Assembly: GCA_035654655.1 (NCBI GenBank)
Contig: DASRWI010000031.1
Location: 82,460 to 146,459 of the forward strand
Origin: DASRWI01 sp035654655
Lineage (GTDB): Bacteria > Bacteroidota > Ignavibacteria > Ignavibacteriales > Ignavibacteriaceae
DNA: 64,000 nt
Reading direction: 5' to 3'
Part shown: positions 54,349-61,431 of the stretch, one piece after another
Position numbering within the stretch: position 1 is the first letter of the stretch
Layout of the letters: the number at the start of each line of letters is the position of its first letter
Translations under genes and position numbers: made by a program
Notes under the pieces: model-generated
The model's database searches: none
The model's input: only the letters and a program-made list of their open reading frames with translations
Told to the model about the DNA's origin: nothing

Positions 54349-56262
54349 CTAAATTTTACCTTCAGCTTTTAACTTCTTAACAATGTTTTCCATTTCAGTA
54401 ACAAGCTTATCTAATCTTGAAAAAGCTTCATCATAAGGAGCTTTGGTATTCATATCAATACCGGCTTTCTTAAGAAGGTTAACAGGGAAGTCGTTACCGC
54501 CTGATTTAAGCATGGTTAAATACTTATCAACTGCTCCTTCTTTTCCTGTCAATACATTCTCACTTAAAGCCATTGAAGCTATCATACCTGTACTGTATTG
54601 AAATACATAATAGTTCATAAAGAAGTGAGGTATGCTGCTCCATTCATTTTGAATGTAATCATCAACCTTGGTTACACCTTTATCATGACCATAATATTCG
54701 CGTGTTAATGCTAAATATTTTTCATTCAACCAATCCGCTGTTAATGATTTTCCTTCTTCAACTCTTTTGTGCATAGCTAATTCAAACTCAGCAAATAAAG
54801 TTTGTCTATATATTGTTCCTCTTATTCCTTCAATGTAATTATCAAGAAGAAATAATTTGAAAAGGTCATCTTTTTCGCTCTTCAATAAATCATCAAGAAG
54901 CATTGATTCATTAAAAGTAGATGCAATTTCAGCAGTAAAGATTGTATAACCTGTATTTGCATAAGGCTGATATTTACTTGATAAATATGAGTGCATCGAA
55001 TGACCAAGCTCATGAATTAAAGTTGATAGAGCATCATACTCACCATTGAAGTTCATTTTTATAAATGGATGAACTCCATAAACTCCAGACGAATATGCAC
55101 CGCTTTCTTTATCTTTGTTTGGATAAATATCAATCCATCTATTTTGAAAAGCTGATTTAAGAGCAGCGATATATTCATTACCTAAAGGCTGCATTGTTTT
55201 TAGAATAATATCTTCAGATTCATCAAATGTATAAACCTTATCAACACTTTTAACTGATGAAGCATAAATATCTTCATAGCGGAAAGTATCTAATCCAAGT
55301 AATTCTTTTTTAAGTTTTAAATATCTGTGGAAAGGTTCAAGGTTACTCTTTACATAAGAAATAAGATTATAATAAACTGCTGTATCAATATCATCCCTAA
55401 ACAATTTTGCTTGCAAAGTACTTGAGTAACCTCTTGATTTCATAGTGAAAAGATGAGTCTTCATTTCACCATCTAACAAAGCAGCTAAAGTATTTTCATA
55501 CTTTTTATGATTAGCCCAAAAAGTTCTCATTACATTAGAACGGTCATTAGCATCTTTTGTCCCTCTATAAAGAGAGTAGTTAGAATAATTAAGAGTAACA
55601 GAATCACCATTTGCAAGTACTACAACAGGATTAGGAATATCAACATTGTTCAAAAGATTAAAAGCTTCATCAAAGTTAGATGAGAACAAACCTGTAAGTG
55701 AAACTAATTTTTCCTGTTCAGATGGTAAAATATATTTTTTATTTCTTATAGTTTGTTCAATTGTAAATTTATAATTTTCTAAACCTTTTTCCTGTTGATA
55801 ATACTTATTAAGAACAGCGGGTTCTAACTTTAAAAGGTCCTCTTCCATAAAAACAAACTTAGTACTTAGCTCAACACCTAACGATTGAACTTCACCTTTC
55901 ATAACCTGGTATTTAGAATTAGACATTTCAACATTAGATGAATGACCAGCATATTGATAAAGCTTGCTAGTAATAATGCTTATCTCATCAGATAGTTTAA
56001 ACATTGCAAGCATATTCCTGGCACTATTGGTCCAATCTTTTTTTAATTTATCTATGTCTTGCATTAAAGTCTGGACTTTCTTATAGTCAGCTCTCCAGGC
56101 ATCTTCATTAGCATAGATATCTTCAAGCTTCCATTTATATTCAGTAGGAACTTGACTACGGTCAGTAGTTGAGTAGTTTGGAATCTTCTTTTCCTGCGCG
56201 AAGGAAAGACTGCTTACTAAAAGCAGAACCAAAAGTATTGAGATTTGTTTTTTATTGAACAT
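54349..56262 (-). CDS. pepF: Oligoendopeptidase F (M3 family), exported
   Basis: A 637-residue zinc metallopeptidase with a signal peptide (LLLVSSLSFAQ), so it acts outside the cytoplasm, unlike many PepF proteins. The active site is HELGHSMHSY (His417 to His421) with a downstream Glu in TAEIASTFNE. The N-terminal helical part (about 30-330) has typical DGEMKTHLFTMKSRGYSS and conserved PYANTGYT. It degrades short peptides. No operon partner is seen; the upstream intergenic region (56263-56520) holds nothing I recognise. Confidence 0.93.
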   Translation of the reverse strand: MFNKKQISILLVLLLVSSLSFAQEKKIPNYSTTDRSQVPTEYKWKLEDIYANEDAWRADYKKVQTLMQDIDKLKKDWTNSARNMLAMFKLSDEISIITSKLYQYAGHSSNVEMSNSKYQVMKGEVQSLGVELSTKFVFMEEDLLKLEPAVLNKYYQQEKGLENYKFTIEQTIRNKKYILPSEQEKLVSLTGLFSSNFDEAFNLLNNVDIPNPVVVLANGDSVTLNYSNYSLYRGTKDANDRSNVMRTFWANHKKYENTLAALLDGEMKTHLFTMKSRGYSSTLQAKLFRDDIDTAVYYNLISYVKSNLEPFHRYLKLKKELLGLDTFRYEDIYASSVKSVDKVYTFDESEDIILKTMQPLGNEYIAALKSAFQNRWIDIYPNKDKESGAYSSGVYGVHPFIKMNFNGEYDALSTLIHELGHSMHSYLSSKYQPYANTGYTIFTAEIASTFNESMLLDDLLKSEKDDLFKLFLLDNYIEGIRGTIYRQTLFAEFELAMHKRVEEGKSLTADWLNEKYLALTREYYGHDKGVTKVDDYIQNEWSSIPHFFMNYYVFQYSTGMIASMALSENVLTGKEGAVDKYLTMLKSGGNDFPVNLLKKAGIDMNTKAPYDEAFSRLDKLVTEMENIVKKLKAEGKI

Positions 56263-56520
56263 TATAATCCTTTATTTAACTTTGATGTTAATAATATTAA
56301 TTAAAATAATTCCAATCAAAATGAATTTGATAGGTGGTAAAAAAATCTGAATTAAGGTTTATAACAAGTACTAAAAAACTTCTTTTTGTAAGCAAGCGGA
56401 AGTATTTAAGGATAAATGGTATAAACAAAAGAAATATTTTATAACTTTAAAAATATATGGGATATTTTGTTTTTTATAAAGGTAAATTATTATTTTTAAG
56501 CAAATAATTTATAGAAAATT

Positions 56521-56961
56521 ATGCATAAAGAATATTTAGAAGCTGCCATTCAGGAAGCTAAATTGGGATTAGAAGAGGGAGGTATACCCATTGGTTCTGT
56601 TATTGTTCATAACGGAAAAATTATTGCCAGAGGACATAATAGGCGTATCCAAAAGAAAAGCACAATCCTTCATGGTGAAATGGATGCTCTTGAAAATGCA
56701 GGTAGATTAAGCGCTAAAGTTTATAAAGAGTGTACACTATACACAACATTATCCCCTTGTTCAATGTGTACAGGAGCTATATTGCTTTACAAAATCCCAA
56801 AAGTAGTAATTGCCGAAAATATTAATTTTATGGGAGAAGAAGAATTACTAAAAAGCAGAGGAGTTGAAGTAGAAGTATTACGAGATGAAGAATGCATCAA
56901 TATGATGAAAAAATTTATTGAAGATAAACCTGAGCTTTGGAATGAAGATATAGGAGAGTAA
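56521..56961 (+). CDS. Fcy1-like cytosine deaminase (CDA-superfamily)
   Basis: A 146-residue zinc deaminase. The zinc and proton-shuttle motifs are HGEMDALENAG (His51, Glu53) and SPCSMC (Cys80, Cys83). The sequence is strikingly like yeast cytosine deaminase rather than the tRNA adenosine deaminase TadA: EEGGIPIGSVIVHNGKII, GRLSAKVYKECTLYTTLSPC, AENINF and the C-terminal PELWNEDIGE that closes the yeast active site are all retained. It would convert cytosine to uracil for salvage. It stands alone, upstream of a tRNA gene. Other nucleoside deamination is not excluded. Confidence 0.82.
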   Translation: MHKEYLEAAIQEAKLGLEEGGIPIGSVIVHNGKIIARGHNRRIQKKSTILHGEMDALENAGRLSAKVYKECTLYTTLSPCSMCTGAILLYKIPKVVIAENINFMGEEELLKSRGVEVEVLRDEECINMMKKFIEDKPELWNEDIGE

Positions 56962-56962
56962 A

Positions 56963-56991
56963 TTGAATAACATAAATTTACTTAATATATT
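56963..56991 (+). promoter_or_regulatory. Sigma-70-type promoter of the tRNA-Ala gene
   Basis: TTGAAT at 56963 and TATATT at 56986 are 17 nt apart, with the tRNA start about 17 nt downstream. Spacing and position are what a tRNA promoter needs. The second, damaged tRNA copy has no such element. Confidence 0.6.
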
Positions 56992-57007
56992 TGATCATTA
57001 AAATAAT

Positions 57008-57080
<73 letters not shown>

Positions 57081-57082
57081 CA

Positions 57083-57117
57083 AGGGCTGCTTAGAATAAG
57101 CAGTCCTTTTTTTATTT
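57083..57117 (+). terminator. Rho-independent terminator after tRNA-Ala
   Basis: AGGGCTGCTTA (57083-57093) pairs with TAAGCAGTCCT (57097-57107), with one G-T wobble and a 3-nt loop, and is followed by a T-rich tail. Confidence 0.85.
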
Positions 57118-57124
57118 AAATGAT

Positions 57125-57200
57125 TATAGCTCAGCTGGGTCCCGACAAGTCGGGATGAATGGCATTCAAGAGGTCAGCGGTTCGATCCCGCTTAGCTCCA
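57125..57200 (+). pseudogene. Damaged second copy of tRNA-Ala(GGC) with a palindrome in place of arm sequence
   Basis: From 57125 the sequence repeats the intact gene (TATAGCTCAGCTGGG). Nine bases, AGAGCGCTT, are then replaced by the 17-nt block TCCCGACAAGTCGGGAT (palindrome at 57140-57155), after which the copy again matches to the acceptor 3' end (CTTAGCTCCA). The 3' strand of the D-stem and most of the 5' strand of the anticodon stem are thus lost. The 5' acceptor strand is also gone (ATGATTA instead of GGGGCTA), and no promoter is visible. It cannot fold as a normal tRNA. Confidence 0.88.
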
Positions 57201-57210
57201 CAAGGCTGTC

Positions 57211-57260
57211 GGTCATTGCGATGAACGGAGTGAAGAAGCAATCTCATTTTAGTTAATAAT
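57211..57260. repeat. Dispersed intergenic repeat unit flanked by a 7-bp duplication
   Basis: A roughly 50-bp block (GGTCATTGCGATGAACGG ... GAAGCAATCTC ... TTAATAAT) belongs to the same repeat type as 197-296. It is bracketed by GGCTGTC at 57204-57210 and again at 57261-57267, as if it had inserted into the terminator arm of the damaged tRNA copy and duplicated the target. Confidence 0.6.
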
Positions 57261-57261
57261 G

Positions 57262-57290
57262 GCTGTCCTAAAAGGACAGCTTTTTTTATT
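57262..57290 (+). terminator. Hairpin terminator after the damaged tRNA copy
   Basis: GCTGTCC (57262-57268) and GGACAGC (57274-57280) form a 7-bp stem with loop TAAAA, followed by seven T and further A/T. Confidence 0.8.
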
Positions 57291-57358
57291 TTAAACTAAA
57301 GCATTATATATGTTTGTCTAATTCATTATAAATTTTCTAATTTTATTTAAAAATAATT

Positions 57359-58129
57359 ATGAACATAATAAAATATTTACTTCTTCCGTTAATGATTCTT
57401 ATTTCAGGATGCTCATCATCTCAATTAGTTCAGAGCACTTTTAATGATCAGATAGTCATTGATGGAATAAATAAAGAATGGGGGAGTACATTAAAAAATA
57501 TTGAAGGCAAAAATATATCCTTTGGCTTTGCTAATAATAAAGACTTCCTTTATGTAACTCTTATTACCAATGAAAGAAATATAATTAGAAAAATTGTTAT
57601 GAATGGCATGACTATGTGGCTGGAATCTTCTGAAGGTGAACTTGGGGTAAAATATCCTTTCAGAATGGAAACATCTGAATTAAGAATGATGAGAATGGAA
57701 GAATCAGATCAACTCCAGAGAAAAGAACCTGGAGCAATGATGGATTTACTTAAAGGGAGAGAAGATATGCAAATTATTAACAAAGAGGACCTTCCACTTT
57801 ATACATATAATGCAGAAGCGGGACAAAATTACAAAGCAAAAATAAAAATGGATAAAGATGTTTTTGTATATGAAATGCAGATACCTTTAAAAGATGATAT
57901 TTCAAAAAGAGTTTTTGGTAATAATGTAAAAGAAGTTAAAGTAAATTTTAAAACTGGTGAGATGGATAGAGACGAAATGAGAGGAAACAATAATCAGGGA
58001 ATGCAAGGTGGTGGAGGAAGAAGTGGAAGAGGTGGAGGTGGAATGAAGAACCAAGGAGGTATGCGTCCTCCAAGAGAAAAAATGGATTTTAATGTAATGG
58101 ATTATTCATTTAAAGTAGAATTGAAGTAA
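57359..58129 (+). CDS. Lipoprotein of unknown function with Gly-rich tail segment
   Basis: A 256-residue lipoprotein; the lipobox is LISGCSSS. The body is a beta-rich domain (about 25-195) that starts with a DQIVIDGINKEWG motif, resembling carbohydrate-binding family 9-like (DOMON-type) starts, and contains Met-rich helical stretches (SELRMMRMEES). A low-complexity Gly/Arg/Asn/Met region follows (about 205-240), then DYSFKVELK. I do not recognise a family. It is monocistronic between the tRNA region and a hydrolase. Confidence 0.72.
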   Translation: MNIIKYLLLPLMILISGCSSSQLVQSTFNDQIVIDGINKEWGSTLKNIEGKNISFGFANNKDFLYVTLITNERNIIRKIVMNGMTMWLESSEGELGVKYPFRMETSELRMMRMEESDQLQRKEPGAMMDLLKGREDMQIINKEDLPLYTYNAEAGQNYKAKIKMDKDVFVYEMQIPLKDDISKRVFGNNVKEVKVNFKTGEMDRDEMRGNNNQGMQGGGGRSGRGGGGMKNQGGMRPPREKMDFNVMDYSFKVELK

Positions 58130-58277
58130 TTTTATCAGGGGTAAAATTTATTATGAATTTAAGTTCATTTTAATTAATTTAATAAACTTATTCATTCCTT
58201 CTGCATCAATTTTAAATTGATAGTACTATTATAAAACAGAATGTCCTGGTTATTTATAGACTATTAAGGAGTTCAAA

Positions 58278-59135
58278 ATGAAAAAGTTTACTAACCTAGT
58301 TCTTGTTTTCGCTTTTATCGTCCTTATATTTTCTAATATTAAATTATTTTCACAACAAACTTTAGAACAAAACTATGGCAATAATCCTATTGCAGGAAAA
58401 TATGCTGAAGTTAATGGGATTAAACTTTACTATGAAATATACGGGGAGGGATATCCACTTTTAATTTTACACGGGAATGCGAGTTCTATTATAGATGGTG
58501 CTCCATTTTATCCTGAATTAAGTAAGAAATATAAGGTCATTGCTATTGATACTCGTGGGCAAGGAAAGTCAACAGATAACGATAAAGAATTTACATATGA
58601 GCTTTTTGCAGCAGATGTAAATGCACTGCTTGAACAATTAAATATTGATTCAGTATATATTTGGGGATTCAGTGATGGAGCAAATACAGGGTTAATATTA
58701 ACTATGAATTATCCAAAAAAAGTAAAGAAACTATTAGCCTTTGGAGGAACTCTTCAGCCTGATAGTTCAGCTGTTTCACAATGGATGATCAACTCAAACA
58801 AACAAACTATATTAATTACAACTAAACCCGATAAAAAAAAGCTTGCAATCCTGATGGATAAACATCCGAATATTCAAATTTCAGAACTAAAAAAAATTCA
58901 GGCACCAGTATTAGTAGTTGCTGGAGATAGGGATATAATTCGTTTAGAACATACAATGAAGATTTTTGAGAATATACCAAATTCGCAATTATGTATAATA
59001 CCGGGAACTACACATGGAGCTCCATGGGAGAAGCAGGAATTATTTTTAACCATACTTACTGACTTCTTTGATAAGCCATTTTCTGCACCATCAACAGAAA
59101 TGTTTAAAGAATATATTGAAGGACTTTATAGATGA
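58278..59135 (+). CDS. Exported alpha/beta hydrolase
   Basis: A 285-residue protein with a signal peptide (ends NIKLFSQQ). The alpha/beta-hydrolase signature is complete: LLILHGNASS (oxyanion), AIDTRGQGKSTDN, the nucleophile elbow WGFSDGANTG (Ser), VAGDRDIIR (Asp) and TTHGAPWEK (His). The substrate is unknown; nearest look is the haloperoxidase/esterase type. AAGGAG precedes the ATG. A hairpin with T-rich flank follows at 59142. Confidence 0.85.
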   Translation: MKKFTNLVLVFAFIVLIFSNIKLFSQQTLEQNYGNNPIAGKYAEVNGIKLYYEIYGEGYPLLILHGNASSIIDGAPFYPELSKKYKVIAIDTRGQGKSTDNDKEFTYELFAADVNALLEQLNIDSVYIWGFSDGANTGLILTMNYPKKVKKLLAFGGTLQPDSSAVSQWMINSNKQTILITTKPDKKKLAILMDKHPNIQISELKKIQAPVLVVAGDRDIIRLEHTMKIFENIPNSQLCIIPGTTHGAPWEKQELFLTILTDFFDKPFSAPSTEMFKEYIEGLYR

Positions 59136-59141
59136 TTTAAT

Positions 59142-59178
59142 AGATGACATCTTTTTAAAAAGATGTAAGCTTTATTTT
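59142..59178 (+). terminator. Probable terminator after the exported hydrolase
   Basis: The 20-nt self-complementary core at 59147-59166 (ACATCTTTTT and its complement) is followed by a T-rich stretch. It shares AGATGACATCTTTTTAAAA with the terminator at 54303, suggesting a copied hairpin. Confidence 0.5.
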
Positions 59179-59267
59179 TCTAAAAATAGGGTGTCACTAA
59201 GGTGTCACAAAATACCCCAATTTGTAAAAGAATCATCGGGTTTTTAAAGAGTGGTTCAAAATTAAAA

Positions 59268-59292
59268 ATGCGAAATCAATTTAATTTCGCAT
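59268..59292 (-). terminator. tRNA terminator, copy A
   Basis: On the minus strand ATGCGAAAT and ATTTCGCAT (arms 59284-59292 and 59268-59276) form a 9-bp stem followed by TTTTTAATTTT. It lies just past the 3' end of the damaged tRNA copy A and has a sister at 59499-59523. Confidence 0.6.
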
Positions 59293-59300
59293 CTTTTAAG

Positions 59301-59380
59301 TGGGCTCGGAAGGACTTGTCACGAAGTGATCCCTATGGGAAACCTCCGACCCGTCCCGATCGGGACTGCTCTAACCAATT
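59301..59380 (-). pseudogene. Damaged CAT-anticodon tRNA, copy A, with two palindromic insertions
   Basis: Read on the minus strand it runs GGTTAGAGCAG (D-arm), TCCCGATCGGGA (59354-59365) where the anticodon arm belongs, CGGGTCGGAGGTT, a 22-nt insertion in the T-loop (59319-59340: TCACgaaGTGA joined to TCCCtatGGGA), then CAAGTCCTTCCGAGCCCA. Comparison with copy B shows the insertion exactly. The 5' acceptor and first part of the D-arm are missing. The parent type (Met or Ile2) is inferred from copy B's CTCATAA loop. Confidence 0.75.
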
Positions 59381-59498
59381 TCACAATGATAAACAAAACA
59401 AAAGCAATACTTGAGATAGCGTAACAAATAAAGATAAAAAAGAAGTGTTACCCCTATTGAAAATCATCAGGTTTTTTACAATCTGTTTAAAATTAAAA

Positions 59499-59523
59499 AT
59501 GCGAAATCTTTATAATTTCGCAT
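59499..59523 (-). terminator. tRNA terminator, copy B
   Basis: Same 9-bp stem as copy A (arms 59515-59523 and 59499-59507), displaced by 231 nt, with a minus-strand T tail. Confidence 0.6.
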
Positions 59524-59531
59524 CTTTTAAG

Positions 59532-59572
59532 TGGGCTCGGAAGGACTTGAACCTCCGACCCGCTGATTATGA
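59532..59572 (-). pseudogene. 3' fragment of a CAT-anticodon tRNA (copy B), candidate attachment site
   Basis: On the minus strand it reads CTCATAATCAGCGGGTCGG ... TTCCGAGCCCA, which is the anticodon loop, the 3' anticodon stem, variable region, T-arm and 3' acceptor strand. The 5' half is absent; past the anticodon loop the sequence becomes unrelated. This is the usual mark left where an integrative element recombined at the anticodon loop. An integrase gene begins 90 nt away. Confidence 0.7.
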
Positions 59573-59621
59573 GAAACACAGGTTCCTCGTAATTCGCTCC
59601 AAAAACCCAATTATCCTTTCT

Positions 59622-59643
59622 TAGTGTCCACCGTACTGTCCAC
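59622..59643 (-). promoter_or_regulatory. Tandem GGTGGACA motifs upstream of the integrase
   Basis: TGTCCACC occurs at 59623 and 59636 or one base from these, 13 nt apart, just before the integrase start. GGTGGACAAA recurs after the gene at 60910. They could be recombinase arm sites or autoregulatory sites; this is inferred from position only. Confidence 0.35.
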
Positions 59644-59661
59644 CAGAAAAGAGGTGGCCAT

Positions 59662-60708
59662 ATGTTCTTAAGGAAAAAAAATAACTCACCGTTCTATAAA
59701 GTTGTCATTAAAGAAAATGGTACTGAAAAAATTATTTCTACAGGAACTTCTAATTACAACGAAGCTTTACTATTTATGGTAAAGCTGATGAATGGTGAAA
59801 CTCCGGTAAAGAAAAAAAATGTATCAATTCTTCAGGTTGCAGCTGAGAAACCTCAATTAAAACTTAGTCAGTTTGAAGATGAATACATTAAATTCATCAG
59901 CAATAATAAAACTAAAAGTTATATAAGGTCCGTTAAACTTTCATTTAAACATTTTAAAGCTTTCACAGGTGATGTTCCTTTAAACAAAATTGATGTTAAA
60001 CTAGTTGATCAATTCATATCTTTTGTTTCAGCACGTTCAATCTCCGGGGCAGGCTTATACTACAGAACTTTAAAAGCAGTATTCACAAAAGCCGAAGCCT
60101 GGGAATATATTTCCTTCAATCCATTCAAAAAAATTAAAACACCTAAAAGACCAGTATCACTTCCAATTTTTATTAATCAAGTAGAGTTACAAGAAATATT
60201 AAACCACCTAAAAAATCCTTTAATCCATTCCATCACCTACACAGGATTTTACACAGGGATGAGATTAGGTGAATTATTAAATATGAAATGGTCATGGATA
60301 AATTTTAATAATAAAACTATTAAAGTTACTAACTCTGAAAGTTTTATTTCAAAAGGGAAGAGAGAAAGAACAATTCCTGTAAATGAAAAACTTTTAAATT
60401 TATTACTTTCAATTCGTCCTCAAATTATCAGCATTAAGAATGATGATTTTGTTTTTCCTAAATCGAAATATTTAAAATTGAACGAAGACTATGTAAGTAA
60501 GCAATTTAAAAAAGCTATTAGAGCCTCACAGTTAAACGACAAGATACACTTCCATACTTTGAGACATTCCTTTGCTTCAAACCTCGTACAAGCGGGCGTA
60601 TCGCTTTATGTCGTTAAAGAATTACTTGGTCACGCTGATATAACAACGACTTCTATTTATTCACATCTTACTGCTGATAACTTAACCTCAGCTGTAGCAC
60701 TACTTTAA
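59662..60708 (+). CDS. Tyrosine-type site-specific recombinase (integrase)
   Basis: A 348-residue phage/ICE-type integrase. An N-terminal arm-type region (1-65), a SAM-like core-binding domain (about 70-160, LSQFEDEYIKFISNNKTKSYIRS) and a catalytic domain with Arg201 (GMRLGEL), His298 and Arg301 (HTLRHSF), His324 (LLGHAD) and the nucleophile Tyr333 (TSIYSHL). All catalytic residues are present, so it may be active. GAGGTGG lies 5 nt before the ATG. It sits beside a tRNA 3' fragment, the classic site for such enzymes, but no other mobility gene follows, so the element is short or decayed. Confidence 0.93.
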   Translation: MFLRKKNNSPFYKVVIKENGTEKIISTGTSNYNEALLFMVKLMNGETPVKKKNVSILQVAAEKPQLKLSQFEDEYIKFISNNKTKSYIRSVKLSFKHFKAFTGDVPLNKIDVKLVDQFISFVSARSISGAGLYYRTLKAVFTKAEAWEYISFNPFKKIKTPKRPVSLPIFINQVELQEILNHLKNPLIHSITYTGFYTGMRLGELLNMKWSWINFNNKTIKVTNSESFISKGKRERTIPVNEKLLNLLLSIRPQIISIKNDDFVFPKSKYLKLNEDYVSKQFKKAIRASQLNDKIHFHTLRHSFASNLVQAGVSLYVVKELLGHADITTTSIYSHLTADNLTSAVALL

Positions 60709-60716
60709 AAAATAGT

Positions 60717-60767
60717 AAGCCCTGCAAAAGGGCTTCTATAGACAAAACCCGCTTACGGCGGGTTTTG
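60717..60767 (+). terminator. Two hairpins downstream of the integrase
   Basis: AAGCCC/GGGCTT (60717-60722, 60730-60735) is followed by a stronger stem, CAAAACCCGC/GCGGGTTTTG (60743-60752, 60758-60767), with loop TTACG. The second has A and T runs on opposite arms and can terminate on both strands. Confidence 0.7.
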
Positions 60768-60784
60768 CTATAAAATACTATTTA

Positions 60785-61080
60785 GGACATTTGGACAAAT
60801 TATTTCCCTATTACTATATATATATTAATAATATATATATTATAAATATATATTTATTATTTTGTCCTTTTGTCCATTTGTTAGAAATTTAAATAAAATA
60901 AAAGAAAATGGTGGACAAACATAGGGCAAACCTTGGACAAAACTATCTTCTTTTGGACTTTTTCCTAGATAGAATATCCTCTTATCTCCTCTTTTTTTCT
61001 TGCTTAACTCTAAATTATAAAGTTCGTTGGACATTTTAATCAACTTCTAATGATATTTTTACTTCAGTTGGACAAAACTT
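60785..61080. repeat. Cluster of GGACAAA words around an AT-rich core
   Basis: At least six GGACA(A/T)(A/T) words on both strands lie within about 300 bp, the first two pairs inverted around alternating TATATA sequence. The layout recalls iterons or arm sites of a mobile element, but spacing is irregular and no replication gene adjoins it. Confidence 0.35.
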
Positions 61081-61254
61081 AATCTTAAATATTTAACTAA
61101 GATTTAAATATAATTAAAAAATTCGTGGTATAATATATTTATTATATCAATCAAAATCATTCCTTTTAAAATATTCTTCTTGAAATTAAATAAATTATAT
61201 TATAAGTTTTATTAGGAAAAACATTTTTCTTTTTCAAAATCTAAAAGGATACAT

Positions 61255-61347
61255 ATGAAAAGCATTAAATGTGTTATGGTCCTTTCTTCCTTAAAAAATC
61301 TTCCCTTAATAAAACACAAAATATACAGCTTCAAGTTTCCAATATAA
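61255..61347 (+). CDS. Possible 30-residue small protein
   Basis: ATG at 61255 follows AAAGGA with good spacing and opens 30 codons (MKSIKCVMVLSSLKNLPLIK ...). The peptide is basic and partly hydrophobic and has no recognised family. It is low-confidence: short frames with a chance ribosome site are common in AT-rich intergenic DNA. Confidence 0.2.
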   Translation: MKSIKCVMVLSSLKNLPLIKHKIYSFKFPI

Positions 61348-61380
61348 TTTAAATTAAAAAAGAACGCTCTTAAGTTTTAT

Positions 61381-61407
61381 AAACTGCTTTAATTAATTCA
61401 GCAGTTT
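61381..61407 (+). other. Hairpin just upstream of the beta-helix gene
   Basis: AAACTGCT (61381-61388) pairs with AGCAGTTT (61400-61407). It could end upstream transcription or lie in the leader of the next gene, whose ATG is 25 nt away. Confidence 0.4.
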
Positions 61408-61431
61408 CTATAATAATAAATAGAGGTTACA

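Larger units (their letters stand above)
59231..59562. repeat. Direct duplication of tRNA 3' end plus terminator, 231-nt offset
   Basis: 59231-59318 and 59462-59549 align with few differences: AATCATC, the terminator hairpin, then GTGGGCTCGGAAGGACTTG. The match resumes at 59341-59353 and 550-562 of the same thousand, after the 22-nt insertion in the first copy. Between the copies (59381-59461) there is AT-rich sequence with no gene. Confidence 0.8.
60709..61431. other. Gene-poor region after the integrase with hairpins and GGACAAA repeats
   Basis: This stretch of about 720 bp has no convincing gene. It opens with two hairpins, then a very AT-rich alternating TATATA segment (60813-60855) bracketed by inverted GGACA ... 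GGACAAA (60785-60799) and TTTGTCC ... TGTCC (60861-60875). Further GGACAAA-type words occur at 60913, 60935 and 61070, with GGACA/GGACT variants at 60955 and 61029. A possible 30-codon reading frame with AAAGGA before its ATG lies at 61255-61347. The end has a short hairpin (61381-61407). Confidence 0.6.

Noticed and set aside
56521..56961. tRNA adenosine deaminase TadA
   Set aside because: The C-terminal and active-site segments follow yeast cytosine deaminase, and the TadA signature around the second zinc motif (PCxMCAGA with following RIxRVVYG) is not matched well.
57140..57155. Palindrome as a rho-independent terminator
   Set aside because: No T tract follows on either strand, and matching tRNA sequence continues on both sides.
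59202..59414. 70-codon open frame on the plus strand
   Set aside because: It runs through the terminator, the damaged tRNA copy A and its palindromes; the translation is a by-product of repeat sequence and lacks a ribosome site.
60813..60855. Alternating TATATA segment as a replication origin
   Set aside because: AT richness alone is not enough; no DnaA boxes in an ordered array and no replication gene are visible.
60840..61043. 67-codon open frame on the minus strand
   Set aside because: It overlaps the AT-rich core and the GGACAAA cluster, has no recognisable family and no convincing ribosome site. A decayed gene of a mobile element cannot be excluded but is not supported.
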